From Urophycis tenuis (lineage: Eukaryota > Chordata > Actinopteri > Gadiformes > Phycidae), in the NCBI GenBank assembly GCA_036785325.1, contig JAXIVH010000005.1:10283517-10347516 (forward strand): a stretch of DNA of 64,000 nucleotides, read 5' to 3'. Every line of letters starts with the position of its first letter. The stretch's first letter is position 1. Under the pieces are notes generated by a model, which was not told the DNA's origin, searched no databases, and saw nothing but the letters and a program-made list of their open reading frames with translations. Position numbers and translations under genes: made by a program. Below, piece after piece: positions 25,003 through 36,700 of the stretch.

Positions 25003-26277
25003 CATTTACATTTAGGGTATTTAGCAGACGCTTTTATCCATATTTGTCAGAAGAAGGTGAAACATTTAATTGCTGCTAGTACAGTAAGAAAGTCACAAGT
25101 ACAGTACAAGTTTCAAGCATTTCATTTGCTAGGTTAACCATTGCTAGTATACAACATCTCTGGCTGAGTGCCAAGTTAAAAAGAGCAATTATGAAATGTC
25201 AAGACGTACAACATACAAGAGCATAAGAGAGAGCATGAGGGTGGGGGGGCAAAATTGTTGTGATTTCGCCATCCAACCTTTTCCTCCTTTAAGTAATGGA
25301 GGTACCAGTCGACCAGCTGAGGTAGTTGAGCGGAGTTCTCAAGCATGGGTGTGGGGTTTCACTAACTCTTGGAGGTAGCTAGGGGCAGTTCCATTAACAG
25401 CTTTGTAGGGGCCAGTACCATCATTTGGAATTTGTTGGGAGATTTGTATCGGTTGAACACGAGGCGTGCTGCAGCATTCTGGACCTGCTGCAAAGGTTTT
25501 ATCGTGTTGCACGGAGTCCAGCTTAGAGCGAGTTGCAGTAGTCGAGGTGGAAGATGACAAGTGCTTGTGTCAGGAGCTGTATCGCTTCCCTTGTGAGGAA
25601 TGGCCACATCCTGCGGATGTTGTAGAGAGCAAATCTACAGGATCAGGGCACTGCAGTGATGTTTGGAGTGCAAGACAGTTGATTGTCAAGTATTACGCCA
25701 AGGTTCCTCGCAGTTGGTGAGGCACATAGGCCCTCGACCGAGAGCAGTCCGTCCCTGTGAGGTCAGTCTTTCACCGGTATGAAGAGAAGCTCAGTCTTTG
25801 CGAGATGAGCTTTAGTTGATGCTCAGTTGTCAGCTTATGTCTGACAAACATTCAGAGATGTTTGTTGCAATCAGAGTGTCTGAGGGGGGGGGTGGAGAGG
25901 TACAGTTGAGTGTCACCCGCATAACAGTGATAGGAAAAACCGTGTGATGTGATTACAGAGCCTAAAGATCTGGTATACAGGGAGAAGAGATGCGGTCCTA
26001 GTATTGAGCCTTGAGGGACACCATTGTTTAGCGAGCAGGGTTTGGACAGGGAGCCATTCCATGTGACCTCATAAGTGCGATTCATAATGTAAGACATGAA
26101 CCAGGCTAGCGCCGAGTCAGTAATGCCAAGATCAGCGAGAGTGGTGAGGAGGGTCTGGTGGTTCACAGTGTTGAACAGACAGGTTGAGTAGAACAAGCAC
26201 CGATGAGAGGGAAGAGGCCGTTTTCTGGGGTGGAAGGCAGAGGACTTGAACTTATTCCGGTAGAATGTAGATTTCAT
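25003..26277 (-). mobile_element. 5'-truncated L2-clade LINE fragment with mutated RT
   Basis: 26277-25852 encodes part of a reverse transcriptase (NHQTLLTTLADLGITDSALA, GVPQGSILGPHLFSLY, YHCYAGDTQLY). The catalytic YADD has become YAGD, losing one metal-binding aspartate. Frameshifted C-terminal sequence follows to about 25339. The 3' UTR runs to 25003 and ends in the GTCGCTT..AAAAGCGTCTGC type tail with ACATTTACATTTAG on the plus strand. The family is the same as the fragment at 59445-60051. Confidence 0.82.
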
Positions 26278-28145
26278 AGCATTACACTGTTATTGCAAGA
26301 CTTTGTGTTTATTCTGAGGTGAGTTGGTGTTAATGAAACACCAATAAAAGGTGAATTTGATTGATTCAATCGTAATTGGGTGTTACATTCAATCTGTAAA
26401 ACTTTATCTTATGTCAAGCACTTCACTGCTTCCTTAATGTAATATATAATGTATAACAAAGAAACATCACCACTTGCAGCCTTACTGCCAAATGGCTGTA
26501 GAAATTAATTACGTTGTGTGGTGGACTGAAACCCTGGCCTTTCCAGAGAAACAGAGACATTAGCCAGGCCCTGACCTAACGACATGAGCCATAATATCTG
26601 ACATCTATGTCGAAGAAGAAGGAAGTTCATAAATTAGGCTTATGTCACTTGGCCACATTCACTAGAGTTGTACCTTTGTTTATGGATGCTATAGAGACTT
26701 TTTCTCTTTTGAACACTTGCTATCAACAACATGCTCTCAAGAGAAGCTACAGGGCATTGGTTCTCCATTACCACACCAATCACCTACTCAATTCGCCGTG
26801 GCAGACCATGGCTGAGTAAAACACATGGTCACACTCTATTTAAGAATGATAATAACAATATTCATAACTTGTCTTGTGTTACCTCCTACCTCTCACAAGT
26901 GACAGTTGATGCCTTTTAACGTTATTGCCCATAAATGTGGGATACTGTACACATATTGTGTATACCACCCTCCCAAGAGAATACCTAAAGCAATGGCCAC
27001 CAGGTGCCTTATTGTAAACTGTTAACTAACCATTGAAATTGAAACCACACCAATGAGGTGAAATTATCTTAAGACAGGGAGAACTATTCCTCTCTATAAT
27101 TCATTTGACAATGTGATGCCATTCATTTGACCTCCACGTTTACCACAGGTTCTGCAGTTTAACTTGGATTTGAGGGTTGAGAATAAATAAATAAAGTTAG
27201 CAGTGAAATATTTAATATGAGGGTAATTACATAGAAAGCCCACGGTGACTATCAATCTACGTTTAGTGTTACGGATTGAGAAGATTTCAATATGTCTGCC
27301 CACGCCCAAAAGATGGAGTTTCAGGTACCAAACACAAGTGGAGCGTTTCCTGTTTTATGGACCAATAGAAAAGAACTGCAGTTTGTATCTGCCATCTGCT
27401 GCTTTCTAGTGGTAATGCTGTGGTAATGTGTTGGCGCTCAACTAAAGTTATCTTATTTTTCTCTGTTTTAGTCTTTTTAAGTTATTTGTAAAAGTATAAC
27501 TATTAACTTCATACTATGGCCATTATTTCTAGGGCACTTGGCCAAACTTGAAGAGTACTTCAAAATAATTCCAGGGGGCATTTTAGTAACACTGAATATG
27601 GCTTGAAGTGAAGGTGAACAGGGTATTCATGTTGACCCTTGGCTTCATGGCAGAGGTGACTACATCGTTTGAGATCAGCCATATATTCAGGTTTTGACAG
27701 GCCCCCAAAACTCTGCCGCTGAATGTAAGAACCTTCTCTACAACCCATCCTCCCGCCTCATCCAGATGTTCACTTCTGAAACTGTAGATCCTGAGGTTCT
27801 TCATGTCAAATCACATATTTCTCATCATCGTTTTTGTTCTTCTTATTAACATGTAAACACATGGCTCCATTATATGGGCAATACTGACAGCTGGTGGGCA
27901 TACATACAATTACAGTAACACGGCACACGCGAGCTGTTATTGTTAGTTATTTGAGGGTTAGGGTGAGTTTATTAGTCTAATGGAATTACAGTCGCTCAAG
28001 GAAAGCCTCAGGGTGATGTGCTTTATCCATTAGAATCAGTACACAGTAGAGACTAGTGTCTGTCTCTGTACCAAAATGCTGACAAGCTTGTGGAAAGTCG
28101 AATGGGAAGGAAACAGGCAGACTTCAACAGCAGATCAACTCTTCA
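26278..28145. other. Intergenic DNA without recognisable gene
   Basis: AT-rich unique sequence. No splice-flanked exons or repeat families recognised. Confidence 0.4.
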
Positions 28146-29073
28146 ACTTTCTCTTTATTTGTCATTGCGCAAGAAACACAGAGTGATTTTTGGCAGTGAA
28201 ATGTTGTTGCTATAGGCTTGTATCGTATTGTAATTTCCCAGCTTGGGATCAGTAAAGTATTTCTATTTCCGAGAGACACAGAGATAAACAATATTTAAAT
28301 AGATCTATAAAAATACAGAAATAAAAATATAACTATGATCAATATAATAATAAAGTGCAAAAGAAGTAGTAATAATAATAAGATAATACTAAAAAATGTC
28401 AGTGTATGAATAAAAATGTATTTAGAACATTGTAGCAGCAGGGTGGAGATTATTGCACATATCCATAAACATTTTTTGCAATGAAATGGTTGGGGGGGTT
28501 ATTTTGCATTGAGCAGTCTGATAGGGGGAAGTAACTTTTGCTGAATCTGTCTGTTCTGCAGTGAATGCTGCGGAACCTTCTACCAGACGCCAGCCGGGAG
28601 AACAGTCCTTGGTGGGGGTTGGTGGGGTCGGAGAGGATCCTGTGAGCCCTGGACAAGCAGCGGCTGTCTGCTATGTCTTGGATGGGGGGGAGCGGGGTCC
28701 CGATGATCTTCTCCGCTGTCCTCACCACTCTCTGCAGAGGCTTCCAGTCAGAGGCTCTGCAGCTCCCAGACCAGACGGAGATGCAGCTGGTCAGCAGGCT
28801 CTCGATGGACCCTCTGTAGAAGGTGGTGAGGATGGGAGGGGGGAGGGAGGCTCTCCTCAGGTGCCGCAGGAAGTGCAGGCGCTGCTGTGCCTTCTTCGCC
28901 AGGGAGTAGGTGTGGAGTGACCAGCTGAGGTTGTCAGAGATGTGCACCCCCAGGAACTTGTTGCATCTCACAACTTCCACAGCTGTGTCGTTGATGAGGA
29001 GGGGTGTGTGGCTGGGTCTGGAGTTCCTGAAGTCCACGATGATCTCTTTTGATGGTCCAGTTACTATTATCAC
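28146..29073 (-). mobile_element. 5'-truncated Rex1-like LINE
   Basis: 29073-28450 encodes 207 residues of the C-terminal third of a Rex1-like element (EIIVDFRNS, FLGVHISDNLSWSLHT, KKAQQRLHFLRHLRRASLPP, RTAEKIIGTPLPPIQDI, LASGRRFRSIHCRTDRFSKSYFP), downstream of the RT catalytic motif. The 3' UTR extends to about 28146 (TTTATTTGTCATTGCGCAAG on the plus strand). A short stretch at 28225-28265 (TAATTTCCCAGCTTGGGATC) looks like a second, oppositely oriented LINE tail. Confidence 0.8.
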
Positions 29074-29254
29074 ATGTCACTGATTGGAGGATTCTTTCCG
29101 ACACGTATTAAAGCAACTTGTATGGGAATTGAGAAACCTCCCATTAACGGAGGACATGGGCATTTGATATCAGATGTAGTAACTCCAATAAGAATAATAC
29201 AACTGTTGGCCAGCCATACAGTATATTGGAGAAGAGAAGAGAAGACAAGAGAGG

Positions 29255-29350
29255 ACCTTTCAGTCTTTATTGGTCATTCTCAGTATTTTTTAGATATGGA
29301 AACACATTTTTGTTCTCTGCATTTGACCCATATGGGACATAGGAGCGCAT
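29255..29350 (-). mobile_element. Isolated SINE tail, reverse orientation
   Basis: The reverse complement contains GGGTCAAATGCAGAGA and TACTGAGAATGACCAATA, matching the 3' part of the SINE at 20500-20580. No tRNA-related head is present. Confidence 0.6.
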
Positions 29351-29866
29351 AGGAGCGCGGGGACAAGTTGTTGCTCTATTAGCAAGGATATGCCCCTTAA
29401 TAATAGGAGATGGATTTATGGGTTTATTCCATTGTTTAGAATGTAAAATTATGAGTTGCAGATCTTAAATGTGTCTTGTAGACTACAACAATTAAGCCAA
29501 AAGAGCAACCAATAAAGCCAGTGTGCCTAAAGGGCAATTAGGTTCCATATGTGCACTAAGGCCTATAATACAAATGTTGGAAGAATGACAAGAGTTATAA
29601 TGGCATTAGATGGCATTATGTTGCAAATATGTGCATTAAACTGGGTGGCTCTGTTTATATCCTTTGACATAACTTGTGTTGATATGTTATTATGTGTTGT
29701 TACATAAGACTTCAAAGTAAATGCATGATTGTAAAACATTTTCTCTTTTTATCTCTCTGTATTATCACCTTGGCTTTGAACGATCTGAATGCAAATCTAA
29801 ATTGACAATGGGCTACACACAGCAGGGACCCATTTAATGTCATAATCAAATTGTTGTAGCCATTTG
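29351..29866. other. Intergenic AT-rich DNA
   Basis: About 500 bp of AT-rich sequence. I see no gene or recognisable repeat. Confidence 0.4.
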
Positions 29867-30045
29867 ATGCATTTACATTTACATTTAGGCCATTTAGCAG
29901 AGGCTTTTATCCAAAGCGACTTACAAAAAGTACATTTGTCAGAAGAAGGTGAAACATTTCATTGCAGTAAGAAAGTCACCAGAACAAGTTTCAAGCATTT
30001 CAATTGCTAGGTTAACCATTGCCAGTATACACCGATATACAATGA
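29867..30045 (-). mobile_element. LINE 3'-end fragment upstream of ube2q2
   Basis: On the plus strand it reads ACATTTACATTTAGG, then AGCGACTTACAAA, GAAGGTGAAACATTTCATTG and CAATTGCTAGGTTAACCATT. This is the 3' end of the LINE family at 25003 and 59445. It ends just before the ube2q2 promoter. Confidence 0.75.
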
Positions 30046-30149
30046 TGCCTCATTTAGCTATTCCTACATAGAGTATGCAGTGTAAGTGAGGGAAGTGATG
30101 CACCCATATTGTGTTCTGCAGCAGGTCCTGTCCAGATAAGTAGGAGACC

Positions 30150-30768
30150 TCTAAGAAGTGACAGTTCGAGGAACCAACTTTCTGCTGAGGATGAGCCCCC
30201 GCGGTGCATGCCGGGACGCTGCGGGAGCAGGCAGCCGCACGACGCCATCTTTAAACCCCACAACAAGCTCCAGCTGAACAGCGCAGCGACTTCACACACA
30301 CACACCGGACCGTACGTTGCGATCGTCGGACTGGCGTGACCGTGTTGAGGGTGGTGTGACAAAGAGGACCCGCGGGAACGTGGCCGTGGTCCGTGACGAG
30401 GCTGCTGAGATGCAGACGGTCTGCTAAGCGGACACAACAAAAGACGACAACAACAAGGGACTAGCTAGCATGTAGCGGCTACCCTCGAGGCTAACGCGGA
30501 GGCTAATTGAGCTATCGCAGCTAGCTCGGAGCTACTGCAGCTAGCTCATCAACAGTTCTCCAGAAATCAGACCAGGCGGTTTGACAACAGAACGCCCCGG
30601 GTGTAGCCGTCATTCCGCGGCGTGTTCTCATCAGTATAATTAGTTGTTCTAGTTGTAGTTATTGATCGGGCTGGGCTCCGTCTCCCACTAGACACCCACC
30701 CCACCGCAGCCGCCCGCCCGCTGAGCCCCGTCCCCCCCGGCGGCCCGGCCGGAGATGCGCGGTGGAAC
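30150..30768 (+). promoter_or_regulatory. CpG-rich ube2q2 promoter and 5' UTR
   Basis: From about 30190 the sequence is rich in GC and CpG, unlike its AT-rich left flank. It has a YY1-type motif (CGCCATCTTT, 30244-30253), usual close to the start of TATA-less housekeeping promoters. A stretch rich in GCTAGCT/AGCTAGC palindromes (30467-30550) lies further on. The start site is inferred to lie near 30250; an upstream intron is not excluded. Confidence 0.55.
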
Positions 30769-30787
30769 ATGTCGGTGTCGGGGCTGA
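30755..30787 (+). CDS. Upstream ORF overlapping the ube2q2 start codon
   Basis: An ATG at 30755 opens a 10-codon frame ending in TGA at 30785-30787, overlapping the ube2q2 ATG (30769) in another frame. It has G at -3. Ribosomes would have to scan past it or start at both sites, so it probably lowers ube2q2 translation. No peptide function is claimed. Confidence 0.5.
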   Translation: MRGGTCRCRG

Positions 30788-33700
30788 AGGCCGAGCTCAA
30801 GTTCCTGGAGTCCATTTTTGATCCGAACCACGAACGTTTCAGAATAATCGACTGGAAGCCCGACGAGCTGAGCTGCCAGTTCAACGTTACAGGGGAGAAG
30901 CTGCTGATCATCCACTGTAACATCACGGTGAGTAACAACTGTTCTCCGCCTTGTTGTCCCTGCATCAGTTAGCTTAGTTAGCTTCACTAGCCGCTACATC
31001 TGCTAGCTTAGCTTCACTTAGCCGCTACATCAGCTATCGTAGCTTCACTAGCTGCTACATCGGTTAGCTTGGTTAGTTTCACTTAGCCGCTACATCAGCT
31101 AGCTTAGCTTCACTAGCCGCCAGCGAGCTCCACAAACAACAACCGATGTGTGTGTGTTAGAGATGTGGTTTCATGATCTCCACTTAAGCCCAACCTGGTG
31201 GGCTGTAGGATTATGTTTCTAGTGTTGTGTTGTGAACCTCCTCTGTAGAGGGTCCAGTCTGTACGTCACAACAGACCTCCAGATACCACATCATCATCCA
31301 TCACATGTAACTGTTGTAATGTAATGTACAAATGTACCCTTCATCTAGGAGTCCTATCCCTCCACACCACCAATATGGTTCGTAGACTCCGATGACCCGA
31401 GTCTGACTCAAGTGCTGGAGCGGTTGGAAGATGTCAGAAGAGGCAACACCTTGGTAGGTTTACCGGTGTGCATGTAGGGCAGGTTGGACATGGTAAACGT
31501 CAGGGCCCAGCCGTTTAGGAATCCATTGTCATCACAATCTGTTGATATCATTTTTGTCGTGCCACGCTGACGCAGTCCTGGCCTTTGTAGGCTGTGCTTC
31601 CTGATGGTGGCCAGTGAGCCTCCACCAGGTTATGTCAGCAGGCATTTGTAGGTGTGTTCCTCAGATTTCGGTGCTTTGCTTTTGAATCCCCCGTAAGCCA
31701 CGATATACAATTTAAGTTTTATTTTCATGTATTTTCGATGTGTGTGTCAGCTATGTTGTGCTGGAATGTTTTTTGTTGTCAACTTGCACAATGTCTATTT
31801 TCATTACGTCACAAATGTGACCACTAGCATACAGAAAGTGAGATGGCTCACGTGAACATTTGTCTTGTGGTTGTTATGGTTACATTGACGTGTGTACTCC
31901 ACATGTCAGGGCGTAGCTACACATAGAAATATTCTCAATCTTGTTGGACTCGATGGAATAGCAATATGTTTTTTGCTACATATATTTTTGTTGTTAATTA
32001 ATTACATGAACATGTCAATTCAATATTTCTCTATTAATGCTGAACTATAGAAATACAGTTCAGGCACATGCTTTCAGAGTTGACCCGTTATATACTTCTT
32101 TTTTTTTTTTTTTTTTTTTACTTCACAAAACCATGCAACGTTTTATCTAGGCCAGTGTATATTTGTTGTCCTGTGTCTGTCACATGATGTGCCCGTGTCT
32201 CAACGCCCTTCCCTGGTTTCCCCCCCCCTCAACCCCCAGCTTCTACAGCAGCTGAAGAAGCTCATCTGTGATCTGTGTCGCTTATACAACCTGCCCCAGC
32301 ACCCCGATGTGGAGATGCTGGACCAGCCCCTGCCCGCGGGCCCCGTTGGCCCCGACCGAAAGGCAAGGCCTCCCAACGCTCTCGCGGCATCGCCGTGGCG
32401 GGGACAGGGCTCGTGTTCTGAGTGTGGATGAAAAGTATATATATTTATAGATAGGGCAAGAAGCAGGGTGAGCGGTTCGCTCATGTTCACTGCTTGGCAA
32501 GCCCCTTCATGCATCACAGCAGACCCGCTGATGATTGGGTGCCTGTTCTGAACTGATCAATAGTGTCTTCCTGTGGTCACCAGCAGTCAGAGGGCCGCTC
32601 TGTAACTAGCAACATTAATCCACACCGGGCTCCTCTATGCGTCTGTGGATGCTATGTTATCTTATGTTTTTATTTTGTGTTCATCTTCAGCATGGGACAA
32701 CGGATGAGGTGACTTCTGAGGAAGAGGAGGAGGAAGAGATGGGAGAGGTAAGGGTGTGCTCTGATTCTCTGATATCACAATATCTGTTATTCAACGACTT
32801 GGAGGGTTGAAAGGCTCAGGCAGTGGATTTGCGTCATTGTGATTGTTAGATGTGTTGCTGTCCAACATATTGTTGTTTTTTTTGGTTCTTTTATGTCTCT
32901 TGTGCGCCCACTTGGTTTTTTAAGCTGTATTCAGACAAGTTTGAGACAAGGATGGATTCTAAGCAAGCAGCCACAGAGCCTCACCACGCTGTGGAGCTCT
33001 ACTGCTAACTTGGGCAGGGAAGCCTTTTTCATACACAGACCGAAATCTGAACCAGAATCTGCAGACATGCATCCTTTTTCCATACATTCAATTATCAACA
33101 ACGTTAACATGCGGATAGATGTAGTGTATGTGCTATGTAAAATCAGTATGGATCAAGCCGTGTCACTTGTACAATGCTTTGCATGGGCTATGCAATACAT
33201 GGTTGTATGGCCTGTGGATATGCCAAGGAACAAGAACCATACCTCATGACAGACAGACAGACAGACAGACAGACGTACTTTAATAATCCCTGAGGGAAAT
33301 TGCATTCGTTACAATACAATACTCCAGTGCAAAAGGAAGAAGAGACAGACACTCTACGTAAAGTAAAGTGTTAGAGAAAAAAAAAATAAGTAAAAAGAAA
33401 AAGAAAAGAAAGTTAAAAGTTTAAAAAGCCCCGTACCAGTACTATGTGCACTGCCTTTAGGGATGTCCAACCACCATTTCTGGTTTTGTGATGATCAGAT
33501 GCTCATTCTGGCATTAAGGCACATTCAGGCTCATTCTGAACTGGGACATTCTGGGGCAGCAGCAACAACAACATACCAGGCAGACATTTGATTGTATCCA
33601 TAAGGGCACTGAATGGGTATGGTAGAGGTAGGAATAACGTATTCTAAATATAACATGTAGGAGGGCCAATGAGTATGAACATTGAATCGTGGTGGCAGTG

Positions 33701-36700
33701 ATCAGTGTGAACGCTGAGATGCACCTAGCCGGTTCGGAAGTGGTCTGGCGGTCCTCGAACGGATGCCCACCAAACGTCTACCATTGCGGCAGCACTGTGA
33801 ACAGCCCATAGAAGGCCGGAGAGTCGGTCCTGATGCTGAGGCCCAACAAAGCGTGTTTTTGATGTCAAACAGGACATCGAGGACCTGGACCACTATGACA
33901 TGAAGGAGGAGGAGCCGGTGGATGGAAAGAAGTCGGAGGACGACGGCATAGAGAAAGAGAACCTGGCTATCCTGGAGAAGATCCGCAAGAACCAGAGGCA
34001 GGACCACTTGAACGTAAGTGCTCATTCGGTAAGGTCACCTTTCCTACTTCTTGGGGCGCTGGGCGGGGAGCATGCTGTGGATACCAGTAGTCTGTAGATG
34101 AATGGAGGGTCGTTCCCTCACACACGCACACAGGCCATTGTCCTGCATGTATAGAAATGCACCTGAAAACAATGCATGAACTTAACTGTGGGTGTGTAAC
34201 CGTATTGGGTCATGGTCAGGTGTGTGTGTATTCTGTATTCTGTTGTTGACGAGTAGTGCCTTTTGTGAAGGACTAACAATACGCAGAGAGGCATGCCTTT
34301 TGTTGCCAGAGTGCATTGACAGTTCAGACCCTTCAGGTTACTCTGCCCTTCAATGCAGATGTGATGTTTATTATGTTCCAGCCAGCTCACATATTGATTT
34401 CCCTGTTTATAGCCATGGGTCTGGTTTTGTATTTAAAATCTGACTCAAAATGTAATTATGTCCTACCTGCTTCTGAAGTTGCTGTTTACATTACACTTCT
34501 CGCTACAATACAAAACATTGTTGTTGTTGCTTAGAAACGTGAAGAAACACTTTTCAATAACAATGTCAGTACATGTTGATAGAACTCTAACCCTTTAATT
34601 CAGTACAATGTGTAGGTTCTACCGGTTTCTATTGTTTCCTGTCCCTGTCCCCAGGGCGCCGTCTCTGGCTCGGTGCAAGCGTCCGACCGCCTGATGAAGG
34701 AGCTGCGGGAGATCTACCGGTCCCAGAGCTACAAGACGGGTACAGATCCACACCAGAGCCCAGCTCCCCGCCACGCGGCGGTCTGATTAGCGCTGTCTGC
34801 CCTTGGATAATTGTTCCTCTGTCCGTGCGTAGGCATCTACTCGGTGGAGCTGGTCAACGACAGCCTCTATGAGTGGCACGTCAAGCTGAGAACGTGAGTG
34901 ACCGCTTTCAGCTTCCTTGAGCGCTGATGCCTCACCGCACACTGCATGTCTGCCTCAACTGTCCACGATGATCACAGTCGTGTTACATTTCTACTATTGT
35001 TATGATGTGACGAGAAAACGTGTTCTGTGTTTCCTTTCTGTTCTGACACCTGAATTCCCCTCCAGGGATGAGGTCAGTTTTGTGTGTGTGTGGTGCTAAA
35101 CGAATGCCTCCGCTATCTCAACAGAGTGGACCCGGACAGCCCTTTGCACAGTGATCTCCAAGTGCTGAAGGAAAAGGAGGGGATGGATTACATACTCCTC
35201 AACTTCTCATATAAAGTATGCAAAAGCCACTTGGCTGTTCTAATTATGTGTGACCGTGTACTACATCGCAGCGATTCCACAGACACCACCCTTCTGCTTG
35301 TCTTTCCACAGGATCACTTCCCCTTTGATCCTCCGTTCGTGCGGGTGGTGTCCCCAGTGCTGTCCGGAGGGTGAGTGGCTGGGCTGTTCCCCCCCCCCCC
35401 CCCCCCCCCCGACACATCAACAGTGCTTGATCGTCTTTCATGTTAACCAGAGACGGCTGCTGTTGGCCTGAACCTGCTGTTGTCTGTGTTTCTCTGCTAG
35501 ATATGTCCTGGGAGGAGGGGCCCTGTGCATGGAGCTTCTGACCAAGCAGGCAGGTCTTACTTCCCCTGTACATGCATGCATGCATGCATGCATACATACA
35601 TACATTTATATTTAGGGCATTTAGCAGATGCTTTTATCCAAAGTGACTTACAAAGAGTACATTTGTGAGAAGGTGAAACATTTCATTGCTGCTAATACAG
35701 TAAGAAAGTCACCAGAACAAGTTCCAAGCATTTCAATTGCTAGATGCATACATGCATTCATTCACTCGGTACAATCAAGTCAGTTCTAAACATTTGCTGT
35801 TTTAACATTTGGGCTCCTGTGTCACAGGGTTGGAGTAGTGCCTACTCTATAGAGTCTGTCATCATGCAGATCAACGCCACTTTAGTCAAAGGAAAAGCCA
35901 GAGTGCAGTTTGGAGCCAATAAGGTAAGCCTACCGAAGAGGGAGGCGCGTGTTCCAGACAACTGGGGAGCTCTTCATGGCTAGCATCATGCAGTTGGATG
36001 TTTTGTCGGTGACAGCTTGCTGATGACTTTACTGGGGTCAAACAGTCCACATGTTTTGTTATTCATCGATGTGACGGACCTGTCAGTAGAGAGTGGATCC
36101 TTCTGGCTGTAATCGTTTCAAATGGTCCTCCTTGGTGGATCAGCACCTGTGTGTCCTACAACCTTTAAGCTTGGCTGTACGCCACAGCAATGCAGGTCTC
36201 AGGTTATCTCAGGTCAGGCTTTCTGAAGCCCCGTAACCACTTTAGTGACGACACCCGTGGCAAACTAATATCATTGTTTTTGTGTGTGTGTGTTTTTTTC
36301 TATCTCTACCTGTCAAATTCAAGTGAGAGATTGCCTTTACATAACCAAATATCCTGTGACTAACGCGTTTTGACTTCTGCAGAACCAGTACAATCTTGCA
36401 AGAGCACAACAGTCCTACAAATCCCTGGTTCAGATCCACGAAAAGAACGGTGAGTGTGTTGGACTCATATTTCATGCATGCAGCATGGCTAACCGTGTTT
36501 ACAGAAACCTAACCCCGCGCATGTCACCGCAGTGGGGTCAGTGCTGCCGCTGACGTAAGACCAGTAAACACCATCAACACGTGCGTCAGGGAATAGATTG
36601 ATATGGCCATCATGATTTAGTATGACATTTTTAGTTTTGATAACTGACACGACAACGATCAATATTGCTCCCTTAATCTTGACTGACGGATGATGCATGG

